A stretch of 64,000 nt of DNA. It comes from Halomonas sp. GT (lineage in GTDB: Bacteria; Pseudomonadota; Gammaproteobacteria; Pseudomonadales; Halomonadaceae). This document shows positions 17,578-25,745 of the stretch, piece after piece (position 1 is the first letter of the stretch; every line of letters starts with the position of its first letter). The DNA lies in assembly GCF_002082565.1 (NCBI RefSeq), contig NZ_CP020562.1, positions 868,001 to 932,000 on the forward strand, given 5' to 3'. A model generated the notes under the pieces. That model did not search any database. It had not been told where the DNA came from and was given only the letters and a program-made list of their open reading frames with translations. The position numbers and the translations under genes are program-made.

Positions 17578-17632
17578 GGGTGGTGAGCGCGTGATCCCAT
17601 AGTGGGTTCTTATTGTTTGCAGTGAAAACACA

Positions 17633-18163
17633 TTAGCCCAGGAAGAGCCCTCCATAAATCAATGCGCCGATAACAACAAACGCTGGATGAGTGTTAAAAC
17701 GCACAAGAGCAATAGCCGCAATAACGCCCAGTAAAACGGTATGTAATGCACCGCTGGTATCAATACTTTCCAGGAAAAAACCGAGAGTTAGCCAAGCCAT
17801 CATCATGGCGATTACCGGGCGAACCCATTGGCTCATACGCTTGACGCGAGGAGAGTCTCGATGACGATAAAGCAGCCCCAGCGCCCCGAGCATCAGCAGT
17901 AAAGAAGGAATAACCGTGGCAGAAACAGCCACAAATGCACCGCCAATGCCGGCGATGTCATAGCCAACATAGCCCGCCATTTTGGTTGCAATAGGGCTGG
18001 GGAGTGCGTTGCCCAAGGCCAGGGTTTCGGCGAACTCTTGAGAGGTCATCCAGCTATAACGGCCAACTACCTCGGCTTCAACAAGAGGAATAATCGCGGG
18101 GCCACCGCCATAACCAATAATGTTAGGAATAAAAAACGCTAAGAAAAGCTCCCAATAAATCAT
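17633..18163 (-). CDS. Chromate transporter (ChrA) family protein, second half
   Basis: A 176-residue membrane protein with the ChrA half-domain signature FFIPNIIGYGGGPAIIPLVEAEVV, then ETLALGNALPSPIATKMAGYVGYDIAG. Bi-domain ChrA proteins carry two such halves fused; here two genes encode them. Its ATG overlaps the stop of the upstream partner by 4 bp, indicating translational coupling and a heterodimer. Short-chain ChrA pairs are known to export chromate in some bacteria, but the family probably has other anion substrates; location next to tct and ggt genes leaves the physiological substrate open. Confidence 0.88.
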   Translation of the reverse strand: MIYWELFLAFFIPNIIGYGGGPAIIPLVEAEVVGRYSWMTSQEFAETLALGNALPSPIATKMAGYVGYDIAGIGGAFVAVSATVIPSLLLMLGALGLLYRHRDSPRVKRMSQWVRPVIAMMMAWLTLGFFLESIDTSGALHTVLLGVIAAIALVRFNTHPAFVVIGALIYGGLFLG

Positions 18164-18717
18164 GCTGAGCCCTCGACGCGTTTTTTACCCGTTGGACGCA
18201 GTAAGGCTGTTAATAGGATGGCACCAATGACCCAGCCAGGATGCACACCCAGCCAATAAATTAATCCACCTGCAATAACTCCCATTAGCGCGCTTGCTAT
18301 CCAGCCAAGAGCTGCTTGAGATTTGTCGAAAAAATCCCAAGCTAACTGGCCCATCATGACCATAACGACAGGGATAACTGCCTGTCCCATGCCGCGTATC
18401 CACGTAACATCACGATAGCGGCTAAAGATACCTAGCATAATAATCATCGCAACGATCATTGGCAGAACGATGGCAATCACTGCCGCCACGCAACCACTGA
18501 TGCCAGCAACTCGATAGCCGATATAGCCAGGCATTTTCGTTGCAATGGGTCCAGGCAGCGTATTGCCGATAGCAAGTACGTCGGCAAACTCTTCATCAGT
18601 TAACCACTTGTGTCGCGTAACCACTTCAGCACGTACTAGAGGTATCATGGCTGGGCCTCCACCAAAGCCAAAAATGCCCACACGGAAGAAAGCCCAAAAG
18701 AGTGCTGACTGTTTCAT
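18160..18717 (-). CDS. Chromate transporter (ChrA) family protein, first half
   Basis: A 185-residue membrane protein, FFRVGIFGFGGGPAMIPLVRAEVV followed by DVLAIGNTLPGPIATKMPGYIGYRVAG, the N-terminal half of ChrA-type transporters. It heads the minus-strand series chrA1-chrA2-tctC-tctB-tctA-ggt and is divergent from the GntR-family regulator at 18908, with a palindrome in between. Function as for its partner; chromate specificity not established. Confidence 0.88.
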   Translation of the reverse strand: MKQSALFWAFFRVGIFGFGGGPAMIPLVRAEVVTRHKWLTDEEFADVLAIGNTLPGPIATKMPGYIGYRVAGISGCVAAVIAIVLPMIVAMIIMLGIFSRYRDVTWIRGMGQAVIPVVMVMMGQLAWDFFDKSQAALGWIASALMGVIAGGLIYWLGVHPGWVIGAILLTALLRPTGKKRVEGSA

Positions 18718-18798
18718 ATGCCCAATGCCATGAGGGAAAGCATTTCTATTAAAAGCATCTTTTCTGCCTGTTTATCGTTTGTTTTGTAAAAAATCGAT

Positions 18799-18819
18799 TA
18801 TTCTATGTAAAATAGAATA
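18799..18819. promoter_or_regulatory. Candidate GntR-family operator
   Basis: Arms TATTCTAT (18799-18806) and ATAGAATA (18812-18819) are perfect inverted repeats separated by GTAAA, lying between the divergent chrA-type and gntR genes. GntR/FCD regulators commonly bind such palindromes near their own promoter. Binding by the adjacent protein is inferred. Confidence 0.55.
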
Positions 18820-18907
18820 TAGGTCAGGCTATTGTGAGTCGTCAACACCTAGCCCTACAATCTTTGCTAACAGATGCGATCGTGAAGATACGTAAAAGGA
18901 TTACGGC

Positions 18908-19576
18908 ATGAACAGACACATCCCGCTTCCCCCTGATACCGCCTCTAGTCCTATTTACGATGCGTTGCGCAGAGATTTAGTTGGTGGCCGCTTTGCAGCT
19001 GGAGAAAAATTAGCCATTAATGCGCTGAAAGAGCATTACCAAGTTGGGCTAAGCCCGTTGCGTGAAGCATTAAACAAACTAGCGGCGTATGGTTTATTAA
19101 TCCAAGAAAACCAACGTGGCTTCAGGGTTCCGAAGCTGTCACGGGAAGAATTGGATGATATTGCGCGTTTGCGCACTGAGCTAGAAGGCATGGCGTTTGA
19201 GCGTGCTATTGTCCACGGCGATGCGGTCTGGGAAGCTGATCTTTTAGCGGCAGCTCACCGCTTAAAACGTGCGGATGTATCACTCGATAAAGGAGAGGAG
19301 TGGGAGCAGCTACACACTCAGTTCCATCGGACTCTGGTGGCGCCTTGTGGGTCGGTTTGGTTGCTTCGATTTATAGAACAGCTACACGACCAGTTTGATC
19401 GTTATCGCCGCTTGGGGCCCAAAATGCCCTCTATTCGCCAAGAGCTGGACGATCAGCACCACGAGCTGGTTGAACTGGCGTTAAACCGAGATGGAAAAGC
19501 GGCTCGAGCCCTAATGGATGATCATATCCATAAATCTTATGAGGTGGCGTTGGCACGGTATCAGGCGCACACCTGA
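18908..19576 (+). CDS. GntR-family transcriptional regulator, FCD type
   Basis: A 222-residue regulator. The winged helix is at about 10-75 (SPIYDALRRDLVGGRFAAGEKLAINALKEHYQVGLSPLREALNKL), and the all-helical FCD effector domain at about 85-220, with metal-ligand-type residues (D and H in LDQHHELVELAL, H in MDDHIHKS). FCD proteins usually sense organic acids or sugars. Divergence from the chrA-tct-ggt series suggests it controls that series through the 18799-18819 palindrome. Confidence 0.9.
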   Translation: MNRHIPLPPDTASSPIYDALRRDLVGGRFAAGEKLAINALKEHYQVGLSPLREALNKLAAYGLLIQENQRGFRVPKLSREELDDIARLRTELEGMAFERAIVHGDAVWEADLLAAAHRLKRADVSLDKGEEWEQLHTQFHRTLVAPCGSVWLLRFIEQLHDQFDRYRRLGPKMPSIRQELDDQHHELVELALNRDGKAARALMDDHIHKSYEVALARYQAHT

Positions 19577-19673
19577 AGCATTTGCTTGTTCTTGCAGGTA
19601 CACTATTTCTTACAGGTACACGGGCAGGTTCTAACCGTGGTGGCAGCCACTTTAATGTAAGGTAGTAGGTGCG

Positions 19674-20222
19674 ATGCAAGAGGCAGATAATCAGATAGCA
19701 GAGCAGACGTTAGCGTGGGTCCGCACCTTTATCGTGGAACACAATATCTGCCCATTCGCTAAGCGTGAGATTGATGGCGGCAACGTTCGGGTCGAGGTAG
19801 TGCGCTCGAAAAAAATCGACGTGGCACTGGAAGAACTAATAGCCGAAGTAGAATGGTTGAACGAGCATCCGGAAACGGAAACCACGTTGCTGATATTTCC
19901 TACGCTGTTTAAAAGCTTTGATCATTACCTGGATTATGTCGAACTGGCCGAAAGCCTGTTGGCAGAGTTGGGGTATGAAGGGGTCTATCAGTTAGCAACG
20001 TTCCATCCGGATTACTGTTTTGCCGATGCTGAACCCGAAGACGCGGCCAATTACACCAATCGCTCGCCTTATGCGATGGTTCATCTATTGCGCGAGGCCA
20101 GCGTCGAAAAAGCGATTGCTTTTTATGGTGATACGGAACAAATCCCTGAGCGAAATATTGCCCATTTAACCGAGTTGGGCAGCGCCGCTGCTGAAGAGCT
20201 TCTACAACGCTGCCTTAAATAA
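19674..20222 (+). CDS. DUF1415 family protein
   Basis: A 182-residue cytoplasmic protein. The segment LAWVRTFIVEHNICPFAKREI with the ICPFA cysteine, the TTLLIFPTLFKSFDHYLDYVELAESLL block and YQLATFHPDYCFAD match the DUF1415 pattern known from proteobacteria. Its function has not been determined. A strongly acidic composition fits a halophile. Single gene with its own start after AGGTGCG. Confidence 0.82.
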   Translation: MQEADNQIAEQTLAWVRTFIVEHNICPFAKREIDGGNVRVEVVRSKKIDVALEELIAEVEWLNEHPETETTLLIFPTLFKSFDHYLDYVELAESLLAELGYEGVYQLATFHPDYCFADAEPEDAANYTNRSPYAMVHLLREASVEKAIAFYGDTEQIPERNIAHLTELGSAAAEELLQRCLK

Positions 20223-20281
20223 CCAGACCCGCTATCACGGATGTCCTAATTATAAAGCGCTGCCCTTTTTTCAAGCGGCCA

Positions 20282-20776
20282 CTAAAGCGCTTTATACATC
20301 ACGTAGCTATCGACAAAACCAAGGGACGCATGCCGGTAGGCGTTAGGAATCGTGCCGACAATCGCAAACCCTAGCCGTTGCCAAAGGGCGACGGCCACCT
20401 CGTTAGTGGACACTACCGCATTAAATTGCATCGCTTCAAAGCCATAGTGACGCGCTACATGCTGCGAGTGTTCGCACATCTGGCGGGCGACACCTTTCCC
20501 TCTAGCCGCAGGCGTTACCATATAGCCGCAGTTACAAACGTGCTGGCCAGGGCCTGCTGCATTAGCTTTTAGATAGTAAGTGCCTAGTAATTCGCCTTGA
20601 TCATCTTTTACCGCAAATGACGCCTTAGGCTGCTGACACCACAGTGTATAAGCCGCTTCAAAGGTCATGTCGGGATCGAACGCATACGTTTCTTGAGCCA
20701 TCACGATGGACTGAAAGGTAGGCCAGAAGACCACAAAGTCCTCTTGCGTCATTGGTGTAAAGCTAAGTCTGGTCAT
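20282..20776 (-). CDS. GNAT-family N-acetyltransferase
   Basis: A 164-residue acetyltransferase. The acetyl-CoA site is in motif A: CNCGYMVTPAARGKGVARQMCEHS (R/Q-x-x-G-x-G/A type), followed by the FNAVVSTNEVAVALWQRLGFAIVGTIPNAYRH segment typical of small-molecule GNATs. Acceptor unknown. Confidence 0.85.
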   Translation of the reverse strand: MTRLSFTPMTQEDFVVFWPTFQSIVMAQETYAFDPDMTFEAAYTLWCQQPKASFAVKDDQGELLGTYYLKANAAGPGQHVCNCGYMVTPAARGKGVARQMCEHSQHVARHYGFEAMQFNAVVSTNEVAVALWQRLGFAIVGTIPNAYRHASLGFVDSYVMYKAL

Positions 20777-20799
20777 GGTCTTTGTGTTTAATTAATGGG

Positions 20800-21792
20800 T
20801 TATCGAGCGATATCTGCCACAATTTCATAGCTACGCAAGCGGTCGGCATGATCATAAAAATCGCTATTGATCATTAACTCATCAGCGCCAGTGCGCGCTT
20901 GAAAGGCCTCTAGCTCAGCTTTGACCGTATCGGGCCCGCCAATGATGGCTGCGCCTAGGAACTGGCTTACTTGGGAGCGCTCCATCGGTGTCCAGTCCAT
21001 CTGTTCAACCGGGGGCAGAGACTGAGTCGGCTTGCCTCGAATAAGGCTAAGAAATTTCTGTTGAGAGGTCGTTGCTAAGTAATGGGCCATGGCATCACTT
21101 TCGGCAGCGATAACGGGCAGCCCTACCATGGCATGGGGTTTGTCTAAGTGCTCCGACGGCCGAAAGTTATCACGATAAAGCCGCAATGCTTCAAATAAGT
21201 AACCCGGTGCAAACTGGGCCGCAAATGCAAAGGGTAGCCCGAGTTTTGCCGCCAATTGCGCACTATAACCGCTAGAGCCAAGTAACCAGATAGGCACGTG
21301 GGTGCCTTGCCCAGGGACGGCTTTCACTCGCTGCTGTGGGTCCGCATCCGCTAAGTAGCTTTGCAGTTCATTAAGCAGCTGTGGAAAGTCATCGACGCCC
21401 GCCTGAGCATTACGGCGCATTGCCTGCATGGTGGCACCATCTGAGCCGGGTGCACGGCCCAGCCCTAAGTCAATCCGGCCTGGGTAAAGTGTTTCTAAGG
21501 TGCCGAACTGCTCGGCAATCACCAAGGGTGGATGGTTGGGTAGCATAATGCCACCACTGCCCACGCGTATAGTGGAGGTTTGCCCAGCAACATGGCCAAT
21601 TAATACGGCTGTTGCTGCGCTCGCGATGCCAGCAATGTTGTGGTGTTCAGCCAGCCAGTAACGCGTGTAGCCGAGCTGTTCTGTCCGTTGCGCTAGGGAC
21701 ACGCTGTTGCGAAACGTTTCTTCAGCGCTACCACCTTGACGAATGGGTGCTAGATCGAGCACGGAAAGGGCGGTATTAGCGAGTTGGCTCAT
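20800..21792 (-). CDS. LLM-class flavin-dependent oxidoreductase
   Basis: A 330-residue luciferase-like monooxygenase family protein. [75 protein letters not shown] and [23 protein letters not shown] are the usual landmarks of the YhbW-like subgroup. It should use reduced FMN; the substrate is unknown. Confidence 0.9.
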   Translation of the reverse strand: MSQLANTALSVLDLAPIRQGGSAEETFRNSVSLAQRTEQLGYTRYWLAEHHNIAGIASAATAVLIGHVAGQTSTIRVGSGGIMLPNHPPLVIAEQFGTLETLYPGRIDLGLGRAPGSDGATMQAMRRNAQAGVDDFPQLLNELQSYLADADPQQRVKAVPGQGTHVPIWLLGSSGYSAQLAAKLGLPFAFAAQFAPGYLFEALRLYRDNFRPSEHLDKPHAMVGLPVIAAESDAMAHYLATTSQQKFLSLIRGKPTQSLPPVEQMDWTPMERSQVSQFLGAAIIGGPDTVKAELEAFQARTGADELMINSDFYDHADRLRSYEIVADIAR

Positions 21793-21925
21793 GGGGCACC
21801 TGCATTAAAAAGCGTATGGACGGCTAAATTTACGGCGTTATTTATTAGCACGCTAGGTATCCCAGTGTTATGTGGGCATGCAAGAAGAAATGCAAGGTGC
21901 CATTGTTGTCCGTTCGCAGCGTCGA

Positions 21926-22612
21926 TTAATCAGTGGGTGGCGTTGGCCGAATTAAAATCTCGTTCACATCGACGTGCGGCGGTTGAGAAAGTGCATAAAT
22001 CACGGCGTTGGCAATATCGCGATCTTCAAGTGCGTGCTCTGGTGGCTTATCAAAGAAAGGGGTATCCACCATGCCGGGCTCAATCAAGGTAACGCGCATG
22101 CCCGTTCCGCGTAGCTCTTCACGCAAGTTATAGCCTATGCCGGTCACTGCCCACTTTGTGGCGCTGTACATCGAGCCTGGAATCGTGGTTCGTCCTGCGG
22201 CTGACCCGGTTAAAAGTACATGCCCTTTGTTCCGCTTTAGCGCGGGAAGGCATGCCTGAAGCGTTAGTCCTACACCGTAAATGTTGGTCAGGATCATCTC
22301 GCGCCAAGCGTCGTGATCTGCACCGCTAAAGCCGCCGGGAGAACCACCGCGTCCAGCGTTAGCAAAGACTGCATCGATACGTCCAAATGTTTCAATTGCT
22401 TGATCAACCATTGTTTGCTGTTGCGACATGTCGGTGACATCCAACGCGCATGTCAGCACGTTTTCAGGGCCAAGTTCCTGGGCCAGTGCGGTGAGTTTGT
22501 CGGTAGAGCGGGCGGCAAGTACCAGCTTATAGCCTTCACGTGAGGCCGCTCGCGCGGTGGCGGCACCAATTCCACTTGAGGCGCCTGTAATCATTAGGAC
22601 ACGGTGCTGCAT
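21926..22612 (-). CDS. Short-chain dehydrogenase/reductase
   Basis: A 228-residue classical SDR. The nucleotide-binding TGASSGIGAATA is at about 9-20, NAG in FANAGRGG, the catalytic S before YSATKWAVTG (Y-x-x-x-K), and PGMVDTPFF after it. This resembles the YdfG-like subgroup. Substrate unknown. Confidence 0.9.
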   Translation of the reverse strand: MQHRVLMITGASSGIGAATARAASREGYKLVLAARSTDKLTALAQELGPENVLTCALDVTDMSQQQTMVDQAIETFGRIDAVFANAGRGGSPGGFSGADHDAWREMILTNIYGVGLTLQACLPALKRNKGHVLLTGSAAGRTTIPGSMYSATKWAVTGIGYNLREELRGTGMRVTLIEPGMVDTPFFDKPPEHALEDRDIANAVIYALSQPPHVDVNEILIRPTPPTD

Positions 22613-22693
22613 AGCGTGTGCTCCTAGCTCATTCAGAAAGGGGAAATATAAGAATGGCTAATTGCCCATAGTGTTGCAAATGAGCTGTTTCAG

Positions 22694-23977
22694 CTAGTGT
22701 GCGTGTTTTTCGTCTTTGCGTTTGAGCATAGATGAAAGATCGAGTATTGACTGCGCCATATCGGCCATGCTTTTGCTGTGATCCATCGAGGTTTTACGTA
22801 AAAAACGGTAAGCCTCTTCTTCGGTCATTTCCTGGTGGGCCATGATAAGGCCTTTGGCGCGTTCGATGAGCTTACGTTCACGCAGGGCTTTGCGGGTGTT
22901 TTCCAGCTCATCGCTAAGACCTTGAAGGTGGCTCGATTGGGCATGGGCAAGCTCAATCAGTGAACGTCCTAATGGAGAGGTTAAAGCGCTAGCGGTCAGC
23001 TCTCCTAATGGTTGTGTATCGCTTAAGGCAAGAAGCTGCTCGCAGGGAGCAAGAGTTGGTTGGTTAAGAGGTGTTTTAGCCTGCTCTAATGTCGAATGCA
23101 CCAGAGCGATTTTTTGATGACATAGCGCCGTTAATTGGTGATTTAGCGTGTCTTCAACGGCTTTGATGCTATCTATGCGTAATGTGGTTAGGTCGTACCA
23201 TGTTTCACTAAGCGTTTTGTCTGCACGGCCTTCTTGATGAGAGTGTTGGCAAACATGTTGGTAAGCAATGTTGCGAAGCTGTTGAATCCCCGCGAGTGTT
23301 CGCGGCGAGAGAGTCTGCTGCCAGACAAGCTCAGCGTCGGGTGAGGCAAACTCTTCAAAGGTGTCGAAGCAGCGCTGCTGGCCACGTACTAATTGATTCA
23401 TTAATTCGCGATGGGCTTCGTCGAAATGCCCATGGGTAAAGCCAAAGGCACCACAGGCACGTTCTTGCCCTGCGAGCTCTTTACCTTGCATAAGGTGGAA
23501 AATAGCCACTAGTGCGCGAGTGATATCCGGGTCTGCCGAGGTGTCTGCTGCTTCAAATACAATAGCGAGGAGCCCGCTGATTAAGTGGTTAAAGGCTTGG
23601 GTTGCTGCATCTGGAGAGATTGCAAGCGAATGTATGGCTTGCCGTAAAGTGCTTAAGTCATCCAGGGCAAGCCACACCGCAGCGATCCGCCTAAGTAAGC
23701 GTGCCGCTGCCTGTGGTCGTGCTTCTTCGGTAAGCGCTTCTAGCCGCTGGCGCATAACGGTCTCGGCTTCTTGGCTATGCTGTACAAATTCCTTTCGCCG
23801 AGTAGCAAACCGTTTACCTTTCGAGACAAGGTAAATCGTCGAGGCACCTCGTTCACGTTGGAGCGCATGGATAAAACCGCTAATGTCGCCAACGATCTCT
23901 GAGGTAGTGGCTAAGTGGTGCAGGCTATCGATATCGCATCGAAGGGCGGTCAAGAGTAGCTGTTGGGCTGAAGACAT
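22694..23977 (-). CDS. nasR: Nitrate-responsive NIT-ANTAR antiterminator, NasR-like
   Basis: A 427-residue protein with an N-terminal all-helical NIT sensor (about 25-320; IHALQRERGASTIYLVSKGKRF is typical) and a C-terminal ANTAR RNA-binding domain (about 360-415; KALRERKLIERAKGLIMAHQ, then TEEEAYRFLRKTSMD). NasR of Klebsiella binds a two-hairpin leader RNA when nitrate or nitrite is present and prevents termination ahead of the nas operon. The neighbouring minus-strand nitrate/nitrite transporter has such a leader (25495-25560), so the target is very probably local. The symbol is assigned by architecture and context. Confidence 0.9.
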   Translation of the reverse strand: MSSAQQLLLTALRCDIDSLHHLATTSEIVGDISGFIHALQRERGASTIYLVSKGKRFATRRKEFVQHSQEAETVMRQRLEALTEEARPQAAARLLRRIAAVWLALDDLSTLRQAIHSLAISPDAATQAFNHLISGLLAIVFEAADTSADPDITRALVAIFHLMQGKELAGQERACGAFGFTHGHFDEAHRELMNQLVRGQQRCFDTFEEFASPDAELVWQQTLSPRTLAGIQQLRNIAYQHVCQHSHQEGRADKTLSETWYDLTTLRIDSIKAVEDTLNHQLTALCHQKIALVHSTLEQAKTPLNQPTLAPCEQLLALSDTQPLGELTASALTSPLGRSLIELAHAQSSHLQGLSDELENTRKALRERKLIERAKGLIMAHQEMTEEEAYRFLRKTSMDHSKSMADMAQSILDLSSMLKRKDEKHAH

Positions 23978-24091
23978 AGTGGTTTCCTTTACTCCCCGCC
24001 TGAGATGAAATCCCCTCTGTTGCGATAAGGGTCGCGAAAACGTGTCGTAAAAAATCGTCGCGGATAAAGCGTACAGAGGGGTAAGTGAATG

Positions 24092-25444
24092 CTAACGCAG
24101 CGAGAGTGCGCCTGCGCTCGTATCGTCGCCAACCGCATCACGATAGGCGGTTGCTTCTTCGGCTTCAGTGGCATCGCTGAAGCGTACTACCAGTACACAG
24201 GAAGCAAGCACTAATACGGTAATGCCAAGGTAAAAAAGCCCTTGTTGATAACCAAGACTTTCACTACGAAACAGAAAGGCGGCGGATACGGCACCTACGT
24301 TTCCACCCGCCCCCACGATACCGGCAACAGCACCGAGTGCTTTTTTATTGATAAAGGGCACCACGCCAAATGTTGCTCCTTCGGCCATTTGAACAAACAG
24401 GCTAAAGACCAGCATGATGCCGATTGCGAGACTTAAGACATGCATTTGTGAGAAGGCAATGAGTGCTATTCCTTCACATACCAAGGCGATAAACAGCCAG
24501 CGAACTCGCCCTTTTAAACCACCTTGTTTGGCGAACAGGTCTGAAAAAACGCCGCCAAGGGTACGGGCGAAAATATTCATTAGGCCAAATAAGCCAGCGA
24601 TTAAACCTGCGGTCGCCAGGGTCAGATCAAACTTGTCGAAGAAGTAGATAGCGGCAATATTATTGATGGTTAGTTCGACGCCAAAGCAGAGCCCATAAAC
24701 AATAAACAGCGCCCATACGCGAATATCTTTTGCTGCGGTCAGAAAGCTTTGTACTGCGCTATTTTCACCTGTGGCTTCGGGTAGCTCACCGCGGGCGCGC
24801 AGGTCGCTAAAATTGCCATCGGGAGCGTCTTGGGTAAACAGCCAATAGCCAATCCCAGTAAAGAACAGTACGACGCCAGGGACCACCATTGCTAAGCGCC
24901 AACCTAGCGTTTCACTAACGCCAAGCATTAGTAGACCTGAGAAGATCAACGGCATCAGGATTTGCGTCGTACCGCCGCCCAAGTTCCCCCAGCCAGCACT
25001 GGTTGCATTGGCGGTGCCAACGACATTCGGCGCAAACATCATCGTGGTGTGATATTGGGTGATAACAAACGATGCACCAATGGCTCCGATGGCCAAGCGT
25101 GCGAGTAAGAAGGTCTCAAAGCTATTGGCAAAACCTATGCCCATGACGGGGACAGCGCCCAGCATCAACAAACCAGTATAGGTTTTGCGAGGCCCAATTT
25201 TGTCGCACAGCACGCCAATGAGCAGGCGGACAATAACGGTAATAGCAACGGAAGCAATAATGGTATTGCCGATTTGTGTTTGAGTAAGTGATAAATCTTC
25301 ACGAACCACTGCCATCAGAGGGGCGATACCAAACCAGCCAAAAAAGCAGATATGAAACGCGAACCAAGAAAAGTGGAACGCGCGCATTTGAGGGGTAGAG
25401 AAGTTTAATAGCCGAATGCGGTTAGCTTTATTGCGAATGTCCAT
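24092..25444 (-). CDS. MFS nitrate/nitrite transporter (NarK/NasA family)
   Basis: A 450-residue 12-helix transporter. ATG 25444 is preferred, with GAGG six bases upstream; GTG 25456 would overlap that site. Family landmarks are FGWFGIAPLMAVVREDLSLTQTQIGN, ATSAGWGNLGGG (nitrate signature 1), and KKALGAVAGIVGAGGNVGAV (nitrate signature 2). It should import nitrate for assimilation, given the NasR-like gene downstream and the sigma-54/NtrC-type control region upstream. The C-terminal tail is short. Confidence 0.9.
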   Translation of the reverse strand: MDIRNKANRIRLLNFSTPQMRAFHFSWFAFHICFFGWFGIAPLMAVVREDLSLTQTQIGNTIIASVAITVIVRLLIGVLCDKIGPRKTYTGLLMLGAVPVMGIGFANSFETFLLARLAIGAIGASFVITQYHTTMMFAPNVVGTANATSAGWGNLGGGTTQILMPLIFSGLLMLGVSETLGWRLAMVVPGVVLFFTGIGYWLFTQDAPDGNFSDLRARGELPEATGENSAVQSFLTAAKDIRVWALFIVYGLCFGVELTINNIAAIYFFDKFDLTLATAGLIAGLFGLMNIFARTLGGVFSDLFAKQGGLKGRVRWLFIALVCEGIALIAFSQMHVLSLAIGIMLVFSLFVQMAEGATFGVVPFINKKALGAVAGIVGAGGNVGAVSAAFLFRSESLGYQQGLFYLGITVLVLASCVLVVRFSDATEAEEATAYRDAVGDDTSAGALSLR

Positions 25445-25494
25445 GGATGGCCTCACAGAGCACGATACGAGTGGGTCAAAACATGGCGCTTGGA

Positions 25495-25526
25495 AAGGCG
25501 CTATGTTGTTAACGAGAACATGCCTT
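25495..25526 (-). terminator. Candidate NasR-controlled attenuator of the nitrate transporter gene
   Basis: In the leader RNA, AAGGC-ATGTT (25526-25517) can pair with AACAT-(AGC)-GCCTT (25507-25495), a 10-bp stem with a 3-nt bulge followed by a weak T/C run. Its 5' arm uses the same AAGGC that closes the second ANTAR hairpin, so the two structures exclude each other. The U-tract is poor, so efficient termination is uncertain. Confidence 0.45.
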
Positions 25527-25560
25527 CGCCATTGAAGGGCAGGTTCGACGCACTCGTACC
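25522..25560 (-). ncRNA. ANTAR-type double hairpin in the nitrate transporter leader
   Basis: Second hairpin: CCTTC-AATGGC-GAAGG, with a hexanucleotide loop that has A at position 1 and G at position 4, the hallmark of ANTAR target RNA. One base upstream, 25560-25542 folds as GGTACG...CGAACC around AGTGCGT, a loop that also begins A..G but has seven bases in the simplest fold. The pair lies just upstream of the candidate terminator and downstream of the sigma-54 promoter, as in Klebsiella nasF. Confidence 0.6.
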
Positions 25561-25602
25561 CGTTGGGCCTGGTCCACGCCTACCATCATTCAGTAAGGGT
25601 TA

Positions 25603-25618
25603 AGCAATTAGTTCGCCA
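25603..25618 (-). promoter_or_regulatory. Sigma-54 promoter for the nitrate transporter gene
   Basis: On the minus strand TGGCGAACTAATTGCT fits the -24/-12 element TGGC-N7-TTGC with exact spacing. A start near 25592 would give a leader of about 150 nt containing the ANTAR hairpins and attenuator. Confidence 0.7.
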
Positions 25619-25694
25619 TCATATTATTTTTAATTTAAAATTAATGGTTTATGTGTGTATTCTTGATGGGTGGAAAGTTGCGGTAGGCTAGTAA

Positions 25695-25711
25695 TGCACC
25701 AAGATGGCGCA
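25695..25711. promoter_or_regulatory. NtrC-type enhancer site
   Basis: TGCACCAAGATGGCGCA on the plus strand differs at one base from the NtrC pattern TGCACC-N5-GGTGCA. Its centre is about 110 bp upstream of the start expected from the sigma-54 element, a normal enhancer distance. Confidence 0.65.
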
Positions 25712-25745
25712 TCTGCAGTGAAGGCGTGCGACACGTGAGTGCTGG

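Noticed and set aside
25542..25560. T-loop-like GGTTCGA suggesting a tRNA gene
   Set aside because: No acceptor, D or anticodon stem fits; the stretch is part of the nitrate transporter leader.
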